A DNA stretch of 64,000 bases, taken from positions 62,001 to 126,000 of the forward strand of contig CAPFSK010000002.1 of the NCBI GenBank assembly GCA_948614045.1. Direction: 5' to 3'. Positions 40,847-49,015 of this stretch are shown piece after piece. Numbering within the stretch: the first letter of the stretch is position 1; each line of letters opens with the position of its first letter. Source of the stretch: an uncultured Candidatus Saccharibacteria bacterium (GTDB lineage Bacteria > Patescibacteriota > Saccharimonadia > Saccharimonadales > Saccharimonadaceae). The notes under the pieces were generated by a model that did no database searches, had not been told where the DNA came from, and worked only from the letters and a program-made list of their open reading frames with translations. The position numbers and the translations under genes are program-made.

Positions 40847-42247
40847 ATGAAGACTACTACTAAGAAACTATCTGATACCAAGGTAGAAATCAAAGTTACC
40901 TTGGATGCAGCCGATCTTAAGGCTGCCCGCGAACGCGCCGTTGAGCGTCTCGCTGCCAATGTCAAAGTTCAAGGCTTTCGTAAGGGCAAAGCACCAGCTT
41001 CAATGGTCGAACAGCAACTGTCGCCGAATGATATTGCCGGAGAAACGATTGATATCGCTGTTCGCATGACTATGCCAAAGGCTTTTGATGAGTTGAAACA
41101 GGCTCCGATTGCCATCGAAAAAGTCGACGTAACGAAATACGTCCCCGACGAAAGCGCCGAATATACCGCTAAGGCCGATGTCTTGCCGGATGTTAAACTC
41201 GGTGATTTTAATAAGCTAAAAACTAAGCCTGAGAAGGTGGAAGTTTCTGATAAAGACGTTCAGGAGATTGTCGATAATATCACTAAGGCTTATGCCGAGA
41301 AGAAGGTCGTCAAGCGCGCCGCTAAATTAGGTGACGAGGTTATTATTGACTTCGTCGGCAAAAAGGATGGCGAAGCTTTCCCGGGCGGCACTGCTAATGA
41401 TCATCATCTAATCCTTGGCTCCGGTGAGTTTATCCCAGGCTTTGAAGATGGTATCGTTGGCCATGAGGCTGGTGACAAATTTGATCTTGAAGTTACTTTT
41501 CCGAAAGATTATCTAGAAAAGACCCTTGCTGGTCAGAAGACTGTTTTCGAGACGCTCGTTAAACAAGTTAATGAAGTTGTCAAACCGGAAGAGAATGATG
41601 AGTTGGCAGCGAAATGTGGTAATTTTAAGACCATGGATGAACTTCGCGCTGATATTCGTAAGAACCTAGAAATGCAGAACAGCCACCGCGCAAACGAACA
41701 ATATCGTGATGCCTTGGTCAAGGAATTGGTTGAGAAGTCGAAAGTCGCCGCGCCAGAAATCCTAGTTCAAGACCAGTTGCGTTTTATTAAAGAAGACGTT
41801 GTGCGTAATGCTGCTAGCTATGGTATGAAGTTTGAAGAGTTTGTCGAGCGCGCCGGTCAGAGCATCGAAGAATGGGAAAAATCAGCCCGTGAACTCGCCG
41901 AGGCGCGTGTCAAAGCGTCGCTGGTTCTGCAAATTCTCGCCAAGGAACAGAAGATTGAGGCGCTTGAGGAAGAAGTCGAGGCGAAAATTGCCGAACTCCG
42001 TGACGTCTATCATAAGTCAAAGGAAGCGCTTGCGAATCTTAAGAAGCCAGAAGTTCGCCAAGATATTCGAAATCGTCTCGTCATCGATAAAACCATGGAC
42101 TTTCTTGTTGCGGCAAATGGCGGCGATGCGATTATGAATCAACCTGCCAAAAAAGCGAAAAAGGCTGCTAAAACGTCCGCCGATAAAGCAGAAAAGGCGA
42201 CAAAGTCGAAGACCACTGAGAAAGCTACCAAGAAGTCCGAGAAGTAA
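40847..42247 (+). CDS. tig: Trigger factor
   Basis: Ribosome-bound chaperone and peptidyl-prolyl isomerase. N-terminal ribosome-binding domain (about 1-115) contains the signature [14 protein letters not shown]; the FKBP-type isomerase domain (about 150-240) has [20 protein letters not shown] and [20 protein letters not shown]; the helical C-terminal domain runs to about 425. A Lys/Ala/Thr-rich tail of about 40 residues is added beyond the usual end. 466 residues. Leaderless message likely. Confidence 0.94.
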   Translation: MKTTTKKLSDTKVEIKVTLDAADLKAARERAVERLAANVKVQGFRKGKAPASMVEQQLSPNDIAGETIDIAVRMTMPKAFDELKQAPIAIEKVDVTKYVPDESAEYTAKADVLPDVKLGDFNKLKTKPEKVEVSDKDVQEIVDNITKAYAEKKVVKRAAKLGDEVIIDFVGKKDGEAFPGGTANDHHLILGSGEFIPGFEDGIVGHEAGDKFDLEVTFPKDYLEKTLAGQKTVFETLVKQVNEVVKPEENDELAAKCGNFKTMDELRADIRKNLEMQNSHRANEQYRDALVKELVEKSKVAAPEILVQDQLRFIKEDVVRNAASYGMKFEEFVERAGQSIEEWEKSARELAEARVKASLVLQILAKEQKIEALEEEVEAKIAELRDVYHKSKEALANLKKPEVRQDIRNRLVIDKTMDFLVAANGGDAIMNQPAKKAKKAAKTSADKAEKATKSKTTEKATKKSEK

Positions 42248-42264
42248 ATTGCTCTCCAAAGTTC

Positions 42265-42339
42265 TTGCTTTTTCTCGCGTTTTGCGCTATAATCAAGCAA
42301 AGAGTTTCGGGTATTTTGTATTGCTGTGTCCAAAATACC
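42265..42339 (+). promoter_or_regulatory. Promoter and leader hairpin of rpsL-rpsG
   Basis: TTGCTT (42265-42270), 17 bases, TATAAT (42288-42293). The leader has a perfect 9-base stem GGTATTTTG / CAAAATACC with a 12-base loop (42310-42339), 30 bases before the GTG start. It could be an autoregulatory binding site for S7, as in other str operons, but differs in position and I cannot confirm it. Confidence 0.6.
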
Positions 42340-42369
42340 ATAATTATTAAAGTTAATAGGAAGTTTATT

Positions 42370-42780
42370 GTGCCAACTATCAATCAGTTGATTCGTAAAC
42401 CACGTCAGAAAGCCGCGAAAAAGTCTAAGGCTCCGGCGCTCGGTACGATTGTCAATACGCTTAAGACTAAGCGTTACGAACAGGCCGCTCCACTAAAGCG
42501 TGGCGTCTGTCTCAAAGTTACTACTAAAACTCCAAAGAAACCAAACTCCGCTTTGCGTAAGGTTGCTCGCGTTCGCTTGACTAACGGTCAGGAAGTCTGG
42601 GCTTATATCGGCGGCGAAGGTCATAACTTGCAAGAGCACGCCGTTGTGCTTGTACGCGGTGGTCGTGTGCCGGATTTGCCGGGTGTCCGCTACCATATTG
42701 TCCGCGGTACGCTCGATTTGCAAGGTGTCCAAGGTCGCAAGCAGGGTCGTTCTAAATACGGAGCCAAGAAGGGAGAATAA
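42370..42780 (+). CDS. rpsL: Small ribosomal subunit protein uS12
   Basis: Decoding-centre protein of the 30S subunit. [13 protein letters not shown] start, the invariant [15 protein letters not shown] loop, [18 protein letters not shown] and [15 protein letters not shown]. The residue before DLPGVRYH is Pro101, where most bacteria have Lys (E. coli Lys87/88, a streptomycin-resistance site). 136 residues. Start is GTG 42370, matching the conserved Met-Pro-Thr-Ile; the frame extends upstream through the promoter and is not used. rpsG follows by two bases. Confidence 0.96.
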   Translation: MPTINQLIRKPRQKAAKKSKAPALGTIVNTLKTKRYEQAAPLKRGVCLKVTTKTPKKPNSALRKVARVRLTNGQEVWAYIGGEGHNLQEHAVVLVRGGRVPDLPGVRYHIVRGTLDLQGVQGRKQGRSKYGAKKGE

Positions 42781-42782
42781 AT

Positions 42783-43262
42783 ATGCCAAGGAAAGTTACT
42801 AAATCTCTTCAACGTAAAGTTTCACCAGATCGCAAATACCAGAGCATGCTCGTGCAGCGTTTGATCAATAAGTCAATGCTCGACGGCAAGAAGCAGACTG
42901 CTGAGCGTGCTGTTTATGCTGCGCTTGAAGGTGCTGCAAAGAAGCTCGGATCCGAAGATCCAGTTGAGGTTTTCGAGAAGGCTCTCGCGAACATTAGCCC
43001 GGATTTCGAGGTGAAGTCTCGCCGTGTCGGTGGTGCGAACTACCAGATTCCGTTTCCGATTTCAGGGCACCGTCAACAGCATTTTGCGTTTTCATGGCTC
43101 GTCCAGGCTGCTCGCGCACGCCAGGGTATGCCATATGCGAAACGTCTCGAGCTTGAGATTATCGACGCGTATAACGAAACCGGTGCTGCCTTTAAGAAGA
43201 AGGAAGACTGCCACCGTATGGCCGAAGCCAACCGTGCGTTCGCACATTTTGCTCGCGCATAA
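42783..43262 (+). CDS. rpsG: Small ribosomal subunit protein uS7
   Basis: 30S head assembly protein. MPRKVTKSLQRKV start, DPVEVFEKALANISPDFEVKSRRVGGANYQIPF in pieces (the signature), the AARARQGMPYAKRLELEI helix and AEANRAFAHFA end. 159 residues. AAGGGAG precedes the ATG. Unlike the usual str operon, fusA and tuf do not follow: a terminator and then gap come next. Confidence 0.96.
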   Translation: MPRKVTKSLQRKVSPDRKYQSMLVQRLINKSMLDGKKQTAERAVYAALEGAAKKLGSEDPVEVFEKALANISPDFEVKSRRVGGANYQIPFPISGHRQQHFAFSWLVQAARARQGMPYAKRLELEIIDAYNETGAAFKKKEDCHRMAEANRAFAHFARA

Positions 43263-43278
43263 TGGTTTACGAAACACT

Positions 43279-43307
43279 AAAAGTCCCGTCATAAGGCGGG
43301 ACTTTTT
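43279..43307 (+). terminator. Rho-independent terminator of rpsL-rpsG
   Basis: Stem AAAGTCCCG / CGGGACTTT (43280-43288, 43297-43305) followed by TT and preceded by A residues. Confidence 0.92.
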
Positions 43308-43360
43308 GAGTTCAACAAATTTTCTCTAAATTAGGTCTTAATTTTCTATAAGTCTTATGC

Positions 43361-43388
43361 TATAATAAACCAAAGTAGAAGTAGGAGG
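43361..43388 (+). promoter_or_regulatory. Promoter -10 and ribosome binding site of the gap operon
   Basis: TATAAT (43361-43366), then a 30-base leader with AGGAGG (43383-43388) eight bases before the ATG. A leadered, not leaderless, message. Confidence 0.65.
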
Positions 43389-43396
43389 CAATAAAA

Positions 43397-44401
43397 ATGG
43401 TAAGACTAGCGATAAACGGTTTTGGAAGGATTGGGCGTCAAGCTTTCAAGATCGCTTTTGAGCGTCGCGACGCCGAAATTATTGCTATCAATAGTCTGGG
43501 CGACCCGAAGACTTTTGCTCACTTGTTGAAGTATGACTCCGCTTACGGTGTTTATGATCATGAGGTTAGCTATGATGATAAACATATTATCGTCGACGGG
43601 ATGAAGATCCTCTTCCTCAGCGAACCGGAGCCGATGCGCCTGCCATGGGACAAGTTGAAGATTGATGCGGTTATGGAATGCACTGGGAGATTTTGTAATC
43701 CAGCTGACGCGCGCGCGCATATTAAGGCGGGTGCTCGCAAGGTGATTATCTCTGCCCCAGCGAAAGGAACCGGCGCGAAGACCGTTGTGCTCGGAGTAAA
43801 CGAAGAAGTCGTGACGGCTGATGATGAGATTTTGTCCTGCGCCAGTTGTACAACGAATTGTATTGCCCCGGTGATGAAAGTAATTGAAGACAATTTTGGC
43901 GTCGAAAAAGCCATGATGACAACCGTACATTCGTACACTGCGTCGCAGAAGTTGCAAGATGACGCCGCGAAGGATTTGCGCGAAGCACGTGCCGCTGCAG
44001 TAAATATCGCTCCAACGACCACAGGGGCTTCGAAAGCGACTGCTCTGACGATCCCGAGTCTCGAGGGTAAGTTTAACGGGCTGAGCGTGCGAGTTCCGAC
44101 GCTCGTGGTCTCGCTGGCAGATATTACGGCTGTGTTGAAGCGCGATGTAACAAAAGAAGAGCTGAACGAAGTTCTAGAGAAGGCCTCGCGTGAGCCGTAT
44201 TATGAGGGTATTTTGGCTGTAACGCACGATGAATTGGTGAGTTCCGATTTTCGTGGAAATTCACACTCGGCAGTAGTTGATCTGCCGTTGACTGATGTTG
44301 TGGGTGGAAATTTGATAAAAATTATTGCCTGGTACGACAACGAATGGGGCTATTCAAATCGCCTCGTCGAACTGTCAGTTGACTTTGGGCGCGAAGTATA
44401 G
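43397..44401 (+). CDS. gap: Glyceraldehyde-3-phosphate dehydrogenase
   Basis: Oxidises glyceraldehyde-3-phosphate with NAD(P) and phosphate. NINGFGRIGR-type start (AINGFGRIGRQAF), catalytic Cys in SCASCTTNCIAPV, HSYTASQKL, and the DNEWGYSNRLVEL end with the conserved catalytic region. 334 residues, normal. First gene of an operon with rpiB, rpe, a PfkB kinase and a LOG-family gene spaced by 0-10 bases, a sugar-phosphate block. Confidence 0.96.
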   Translation: MVRLAINGFGRIGRQAFKIAFERRDAEIIAINSLGDPKTFAHLLKYDSAYGVYDHEVSYDDKHIIVDGMKILFLSEPEPMRLPWDKLKIDAVMECTGRFCNPADARAHIKAGARKVIISAPAKGTGAKTVVLGVNEEVVTADDEILSCASCTTNCIAPVMKVIEDNFGVEKAMMTTVHSYTASQKLQDDAAKDLREARAAAVNIAPTTTGASKATALTIPSLEGKFNGLSVRVPTLVVSLADITAVLKRDVTKEELNEVLEKASREPYYEGILAVTHDELVSSDFRGNSHSAVVDLPLTDVVGGNLIKIIAWYDNEWGYSNRLVELSVDFGREV

Positions 44402-44408
44402 GAGGAAT

Positions 44409-44948
44409 ATGCCAGAATACCACATTTATCTCGGTGCAGACCACCGCGGTTACAAAATCAAAGAAGAACTTTTTCCAATTTTAAGTGATTGTCATGAGAA
44501 CGTGATCGTTGAAGATCTCGGTGCTGAAGCGTACAACGAAGATGACGATTTCAATGATCCAGCGATCGCTGTTGCTCAGGCTGTGGCGAATGATGAACAT
44601 GGGTTGGGTGTATTGCTGTGCGGATCAGCGCATGGCGTGACAATGCAGGCGAACCGTATCCGTGGCGCTCGTGCGATTAACGCTCCGAATGAGGCTAGCG
44701 CAAAGATTGGCCGTGAACACGACCATGCAAATATCCTGTGTTTGCCGGCAGATGAGCTGGACGCCGACAGCGCTGAGAAGATTATTAAGGCTTTTTGTCA
44801 TACTCGACCATCACAGGATGAAAGATATGTTCGGAGAGTGAAACGTTTGGATGAAGGCGAAAAAGACGAAGAAGGCGAAGTCGAATTTGGCTTTAGCGTC
44901 AAAACCTTCAAAGACGACGGCGAGACTGAGGATAGCGAGGAGGAATAA
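44409..44948 (+). CDS. rpiB: Ribose-5-phosphate isomerase B
   Basis: Interconverts ribose-5-phosphate and ribulose-5-phosphate. LGADHRGYKIKEEL start, the catalytic Cys in GVLLCGSAHGVTMQANR, RGARAINAPNEASAKIGREHDHANIL with the phosphate-binding residues. About 179 residues, longer than usual (about 145) due to a Lys/Glu-rich tail ending in acidic residues. ATG 44409 follows GGAGG by three bases after the gap stop; the frame overlapping gap is not used. Confidence 0.92.
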   Translation: MPEYHIYLGADHRGYKIKEELFPILSDCHENVIVEDLGAEAYNEDDDFNDPAIAVAQAVANDEHGLGVLLCGSAHGVTMQANRIRGARAINAPNEASAKIGREHDHANILCLPADELDADSAEKIIKAFCHTRPSQDERYVRRVKRLDEGEKDEEGEVEFGFSVKTFKDDGETEDSEEE

Positions 44949-44951
44949 AAA

Positions 44952-45599
44952 GTGGCGGTAATTGTCCCGACCATTACTACGGATAGCCCGGAAGTTTTTG
45001 CGCAAAGCCTTCAAACTTTTAGTGGATTTACGAAGCGCGTGCAAATTGATGTTTCGGACGGCAGTTTTGCACCGACTACGACTGTGCCGCTCCAGGGTAT
45101 GACTGTGCCGGAGGGGTTGACGGTCGATTTACATTTGATGTCGGCTCGTCCGAGTGAGCATTTGCCGGAAATCTTAGCCTTGAAACCGAGTTTATGTATC
45201 TTACACGCTGAGGCGGATGACGACCTTGCGAGTGTATTTCAAGAGTTGAAAGAAGCTGGAATTAAGACTGGGGTAGCGCTCGTGAAAACGACTTTCCCGG
45301 GCCGGGTGAACGAGCTATTGGCGCAAGTCGACCATGCCATGATTTTTGCCGGCGACCTTGGGCGCCAGGGTGGTGCTGCCGACATGATGCAGGCTGAGAA
45401 GGTTCCGTTGCTCAAGGCCGTAAAAAGCAGCTTAGAGATTGGTTGGGACGGCGGGGCGAACTTAAGTAACGTTCGCGCTATTGCGCATGCTGGAGTCGAG
45501 GTGATTAATGTTGGTAGTGCGATTACGAATGCCGACGACCCAGCCGAAATGTACCAAGCGCTAATTACTGAATCCGAGAAGAAGGGTGTACTGATTTAG
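44952..45599 (+). CDS. rpe: Ribulose-phosphate 3-epimerase family protein
   Basis: Probably interconverts ribulose-5-phosphate and xylulose-5-phosphate, linked to the RpiB just upstream. A TIM barrel with VQIDVSDGSFAP, DLHLMSARP, VALVKTTFPG, and the GWDGGANLSNV and VINVGSAI phosphate site. In the first motif the usual metal ligand His (HxDxMDG) is Gln, while the Asp, the second His and the late Asp are kept. Activity may therefore be altered. GTG start after GAGGAGG, three bases after the rpiB stop. 215 residues. Confidence 0.83.
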   Translation: MAVIVPTITTDSPEVFAQSLQTFSGFTKRVQIDVSDGSFAPTTTVPLQGMTVPEGLTVDLHLMSARPSEHLPEILALKPSLCILHAEADDDLASVFQELKEAGIKTGVALVKTTFPGRVNELLAQVDHAMIFAGDLGRQGGAADMMQAEKVPLLKAVKSSLEIGWDGGANLSNVRAIAHAGVEVINVGSAITNADDPAEMYQALITESEKKGVLI

Positions 45600-46571
45600 A
45601 TGGCGCGTATCGTCTCGTTAGGCAGTGCCTTACAGGATATCTACTTGATAGACCGTGACGATTTTGTCGGCAGTAAGGTCGCTGGGAACTCAATTTTTGG
45701 CGAACTCGTGATTGGCACAAAAGTCGATATTGACCGCGCGAGTTATGAAGTTGGCGGAGGCGGGACGAATAGCGCCGTGAGCTTTGCGCGGTATGGCCAC
45801 GAAGTGATTTATATGGGAAGTCTATCCCGTGATCCGGCTGGCGAAGCAGTGCTAGCTTGTCTTGACGATGAGAACATTGATAGCAGTTACGTTGAATTTG
45901 TTCGTGGCGGAACGGGTTGCTCGGTAATTTTACTTGATGTGAAGAAAGGTGAGCGCACGATCTTGACGCACCGGGGCGCTGCTGGTAAATTCGATGGGTT
46001 GAATGCGGATGATTTAGAACTAATCAATCCTGACTGGATGTATGCGACGAGCTTGCGTGGTGATATGTATAAGTTGCTGGAGTTTTTCGAGAAAGCTCAT
46101 CAGCTAGGCATTAAAGTTATGTTTAATCCTGGAGAATGTGAACTTGAGCAACTACCGAAGCTGATCGGGCTACTTAGTGATGTCGATGTGCTGCTCGTGA
46201 ATAAGCGCGAAGCGGCTCAGATTGTGCCGGGCGTAGTGCTGAGCGAGTTATTGGCGCGGTTGGCGAATTATTGTCAGACCGTAATTATTACCGATGGCGC
46301 TATGGGGTCGATCGCAACTAATCATGAAGAAGTCTGGCGTCTAGGTGTCTACGAGCAGGTGCGCATGCGCGATGCGACTGGTGCCGGCGATGCCTTTGGC
46401 GCCGGATTCTTAGCTAAGTATGCTGACGGTGCAAAGTTTGTCGATGCCTTGCAGTTCGGCGCGGCGAACGCCGCCAGTGTCGTGCAGAAGTATGGCGCTA
46501 AAGCTGGGATTTTGACTAACGATGCGAAGTTGCACCCGATGGTAATGCAAAAGATAGAAGATTTATTGTAA
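45600..46571 (+). CDS. PfkB-family carbohydrate kinase
   Basis: 323-residue sugar or nucleoside kinase of the ribokinase/PfkB family. The first motif is GGGGTNSAVSFARYGHEVIYMG in pieces (the GG switch region), and the second signature DATGAGDAFGAGFLAKY holds the catalytic Asp and the anion hole. The substrate could be ribose, fructose-6-phosphate or a nucleoside; the neighbours suggest a pentose. The ATG overlaps the rpe stop. Confidence 0.9.
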   Translation: MARIVSLGSALQDIYLIDRDDFVGSKVAGNSIFGELVIGTKVDIDRASYEVGGGGTNSAVSFARYGHEVIYMGSLSRDPAGEAVLACLDDENIDSSYVEFVRGGTGCSVILLDVKKGERTILTHRGAAGKFDGLNADDLELINPDWMYATSLRGDMYKLLEFFEKAHQLGIKVMFNPGECELEQLPKLIGLLSDVDVLLVNKREAAQIVPGVVLSELLARLANYCQTVIITDGAMGSIATNHEEVWRLGVYEQVRMRDATGAGDAFGAGFLAKYADGAKFVDALQFGAANAASVVQKYGAKAGILTNDAKLHPMVMQKIEDLL

Positions 46572-46581
46572 AAGGAGGAAT

Positions 46582-47316
46582 ATGTTAGACGAAGAAATGT
46601 TAAAACAACTCGAGACCGCTGATATTGAGCGTGCTAAGGCTTACGCCAATGATCTAGAGCGTGGGTTGAAAATCGTACGGACATACCCACAGGGTGTGAC
46701 AATTTTCGGTTCAGCCCGGTTGCCGCAGGATAATAAGTACTGTAAAAAAGCCAGGGAACTAGGCCAGATATTGGCGCAAAATGGCCACGCTGTGATTACC
46801 GGCGGCGGCCCAGGGATTATGGAGGCGGCGAATCAGGGAGCCTTTGAATATGGTGGCCGTAGTATCGGGCTGAACATTACTTTGAACCATGAGCAATTCC
46901 CGAACCCGTATTTGACCGATATGCTTGAGTTTAAATACTTCTTCGCGCGCAAGGTCATGCTCGCGATGTCAGCCAAAGTCTATGTCATGTTCCCGGGTGG
47001 TCTCGGGACGATGGACGAGCTGAGCGAGATTATTATTCTTATGCAAGAAGGGAAAATGCCAAAAATGCCGGTCTTCTTGTACGGTAAGAGTTTTTGGCGC
47101 CCGCTTGATAAGTTTTACCAAAGCAAAATGATTCCGCTAGGGCTGCTATCAAAGAAAGATTTGAAGATTTATAAACTGACCGACGATTTGAATGAAATCG
47201 TCAAAGCTGCGAACAAAATTGGTCATCCGCCGGTGAAGACAAATTATTACGATGGTTTTTCTGATGCTTCGGGTATGCGTAAGCCAGGCGAAGCCGAAAG
47301 TATAAGGACTAAGTAG
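46582..47316 (+). CDS. LOG-family protein (TIGR00730, nucleotide phosphoribohydrolase-like)
   Basis: 244 residues of the LOG / lysine-decarboxylase-like family. Hallmarks: TIFGSARLPQ, VITGGGPGIMEAANQGA, and PGGLGTMDELSEII with the PGGxGTxxE motif. Proven members split nucleoside 5'-monophosphates into base and ribose-5-phosphate, which would feed the pentose steps of this operon. AAAGGAGG stands seven bases before ATG. Last gene of the operon. Confidence 0.92.
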   Translation: MLDEEMLKQLETADIERAKAYANDLERGLKIVRTYPQGVTIFGSARLPQDNKYCKKARELGQILAQNGHAVITGGGPGIMEAANQGAFEYGGRSIGLNITLNHEQFPNPYLTDMLEFKYFFARKVMLAMSAKVYVMFPGGLGTMDELSEIIILMQEGKMPKMPVFLYGKSFWRPLDKFYQSKMIPLGLLSKKDLKIYKLTDDLNEIVKAANKIGHPPVKTNYYDGFSDASGMRKPGEAESIRTK

Positions 47317-47349
47317 AAAACGCGCAGATAATAAAAATCTGCATAAAAT

Positions 47350-47378
47350 AATGCTCCTAGCCACTGGCCGGGAGCATT
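47350..47378. terminator. Hairpin between convergent genes
   Basis: AATGCTCC / GGAGCATT stem; read on the minus strand it is followed by ATTATTTTAT, so it could end the minus-strand transcript from 47940. A second small stem GCAGAT / ATCTGC lies just left (47325-47343). Confidence 0.5.
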
Positions 47379-47395
47379 AAAGGTGCACAGCAAAC

Positions 47396-47438
47396 GTGGA
47401 CATATTTATATAAATATGTCCACACTAACGTTAGTGTG
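47396..47438. repeat. Two overlapping perfect palindromes
   Basis: A 28-base perfect palindrome (47396-47423, arm GTGGACATATTTAT) overlaps by three bases an 18-base perfect palindrome (47421-47438, arm CACACTAAC). The second covers the stop codon of the minus-strand gene at 47431. Confidence 0.7.
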
Positions 47439-47940
47439 TTTTGTACGCATGGCGTCGTCCATTGTCGTATAAGTTAATCGATCGCGCCATTTCGCCATTT
47501 TCAAACTCCTCGATTTGCGTCCTGCAGGCTTTGGCTCGTGAATCGCCATAAATTAGGCAAGTCGTTTCGCGTGCGAGTTCGCCTTGCGGTAGAGAAAGTT
47601 TCGTAAAAAACCTTAACCCTAGCATCTTGGGTCGTTTTAGCATTAAGCAATAAGCCGCATTTCCGTCCTTTCGGCAATAATCGAATAAAATCCGGTTGGC
47701 ATAAATCGTTACCATCCATAGCCGCCAAGTCAGGTCTTCACCGGTAAAAATCTCATAACAGTGCTCGCGGAAATAATCATCAATCTGCTTGGCTTTTTCC
47801 GCGGCCCGGCACAGTTCATCATAGCTGTATCCGCTATCATATAATTGCATCTCAATTTCGCCCGGATTCACCGGCGAAGCTGGTGGCTCACCATTGCTAG
47901 TTCCCAATATTGTCCATTTAAACTCGTTCACGTCTTTCAA
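47431..47940 (-). CDS. Unknown soluble protein, about 169 residues
   Basis: I do not recognise a family. No signal or span; mixed helices with ELCRAAEKAKQIDDYFREHCYE in pieces and a central WRLWMVTIYANRIL hydrophobic patch; five cysteines. The start is set at TTG 47940, which is eight bases after AAGGAGG on the minus strand and downstream of the promoter at 47981-48009. An ATG at 47944, out of frame, lies between and opens a nine-codon frame, so initiation may be regulated or the assignment may need change. The longer upstream frame runs through the promoter and is rejected. Confidence 0.6.
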   Translation of the reverse strand: MKDVNEFKWTILGTSNGEPPASPVNPGEIEMQLYDSGYSYDELCRAAEKAKQIDDYFREHCYEIFTGEDLTWRLWMVTIYANRILFDYCRKDGNAAYCLMLKRPKMLGLRFFTKLSLPQGELARETTCLIYGDSRAKACRTQIEEFENGEMARSINLYDNGRRHAYKTH

Positions 47941-47980
47941 ACATGACACCTCCTTATAACTAGTAACGTGCTGCCCGCCC

Positions 47981-48009
47981 ATTGTAACAAGCATCCCTGC
48001 GAATGTCAA
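47981..48009 (-). promoter_or_regulatory. Promoter of the gene at 47431-47940
   Basis: Minus strand TTGACA (48009-48004), 17 bases, TACAAT (47986-47981). Confidence 0.8.
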
Positions 48010-48033
48010 ACCGCTATGCCTGCCGAAACTCAC

Positions 48034-48552
48034 CTATTTTTGCAATAAATCATCTTTCATTAGCCCCCAGAGTGCCATCCCGGTCGCCACCGAAACGTTG
48101 AATGATTCCTTCCGCCCTCGCATCGGAATCTCCAAGAAATACTCGCATTCTTTCCGCACTTCTGCCGGAATTCCATTCACTTCCTCCCCCAGTATCAGTA
48201 TCACCCGCTCGCCAAAATCCTGCTCACCTAGCATAACCTTGCGCATCTCTTCTTCCGGCGCCAGATTATTTTCCAGCCCGACCACCGTCCAGCCTTCCTC
48301 GCGAGCTTGTCGTAGCCACTCCGGTAAATCCTCGACCGATTCCTGTGCCACCATCTTTTCTGCGCCCAGTGCCGACTTCTCGATCTGCCGATTCAGTTTC
48401 TCTCTCAGGTGCGGCAACATTCGCTGGTTGTCATACCGCGGCGTATATCCCGAAAACACCACTTCGCTCACCCCCATCCCCTCCGCTGTACGCAAAATCG
48501 CCCCCACATTATAAATCGACCGAATATTATGTAAAACTAGGCGTAATATCAT
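48034..48552 (-). CDS. TrmH/SpoU-family RNA 2'-O-methyltransferase
   Basis: 172-residue SPOUT methyltransferase. LVLHNIRSIYNVGAILRTAEGMGV holds motif 1 (N-x-R/G) in pieces; motif 2 is LILGEEVNGIPAEV and motif 3 ESFNVSVATGMALW, which form the SAM knot. Only the catalytic domain is present, as in small TrmL/TrmH-like proteins. The target RNA cannot be told. ATG 48552 follows a minus-strand TATACT by six bases, a leaderless start. Confidence 0.9.
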   Translation of the reverse strand: MILRLVLHNIRSIYNVGAILRTAEGMGVSEVVFSGYTPRYDNQRMLPHLREKLNRQIEKSALGAEKMVAQESVEDLPEWLRQAREEGWTVVGLENNLAPEEEMRKVMLGEQDFGERVILILGEEVNGIPAEVRKECEYFLEIPMRGRKESFNVSVATGMALWGLMKDDLLQK

Positions 48553-48558
48553 TTTTTA

Positions 48559-48564
48559 AGTATA
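48559..48564 (-). promoter_or_regulatory. Leaderless promoter -10 of the methyltransferase
   Basis: TATACT on the minus strand six bases before ATG 48552. Confidence 0.5.
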
Positions 48565-48613
48565 ACATGAAAAATGGCCCTCAGTCCAAGAACCGAGAGC
48601 CGCGTGGTAACTT

Positions 48614-48865
48614 TTATCCTTTCTTTTTTCTCATAATTCTTTCTGCGATACCTCTCGCAATTATGTATACCTCGTCATCACTTTGGCACCAGCTGCCAGG
48701 CGGCGTCTTGGCCTTAATCAAGTCACAACGGACAATACTTAGATCGTCCTTCGTACCCACACCTGACGCTACCGCGGAAAAACTCTCGCTGCGCGCGATT
48801 TCAAGGTATCTTTCATTAAAGTCTGTTTCTGATAATGCGCGAAGAAACTCTCCGACATTAGTCAT
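48614..48865 (-). CDS. Small protein with a strong promoter, unknown family
   Basis: 83 residues from ATG 48865 (AAAGGA ten bases upstream on the minus strand). It starts MTNVGEFLRALSETDFNERY, a helical, acidic opening like those of some leader peptides, then GVGTKDDLSIVRCDLIKAK, CQSDDEVYII and a basic end RIMRKKKG. Two cysteines. I recognise no family; a Nif11-type leader came to mind but the match is too weak. It shares the promoter type of the genes at 12889 and 54011 and has a 7-base leader hairpin (48920-48935). Confidence 0.6.
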   Translation of the reverse strand: MTNVGEFLRALSETDFNERYLEIARSESFSAVASGVGTKDDLSIVRCDLIKAKTPPGSWCQSDDEVYIIARGIAERIMRKKKG

Positions 48866-48942
48866 TATTACCACATCCTTTCTCTAAAGTACATTTAATT
48901 GGGGTGAAACCCAAACTAGAAGTCGAACGACTTCCATCTACT

Positions 48943-48971
48943 ATTGTAGCATACATCGCTAAAAAAGTCAA
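48943..48971 (-). promoter_or_regulatory. Promoter of the small gene at 48614-48865
   Basis: Minus strand TTGACT (48971-48966), 17 bases, TACAAT (48948-48943). Spacer shares TTTTTAGC and GTATGC with the 12743 promoter. Confidence 0.8.
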
Positions 48972-49015
48972 TACTAAAAACGAAATTCCTCTAGAAAGAC
49001 AACCATAACCTCTAT

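Noticed and set aside
48614..48865. Nif11-type RiPP leader
   Set aside because: Only a general acidic-helical similarity; no double-Gly cleavage site and no separate core.
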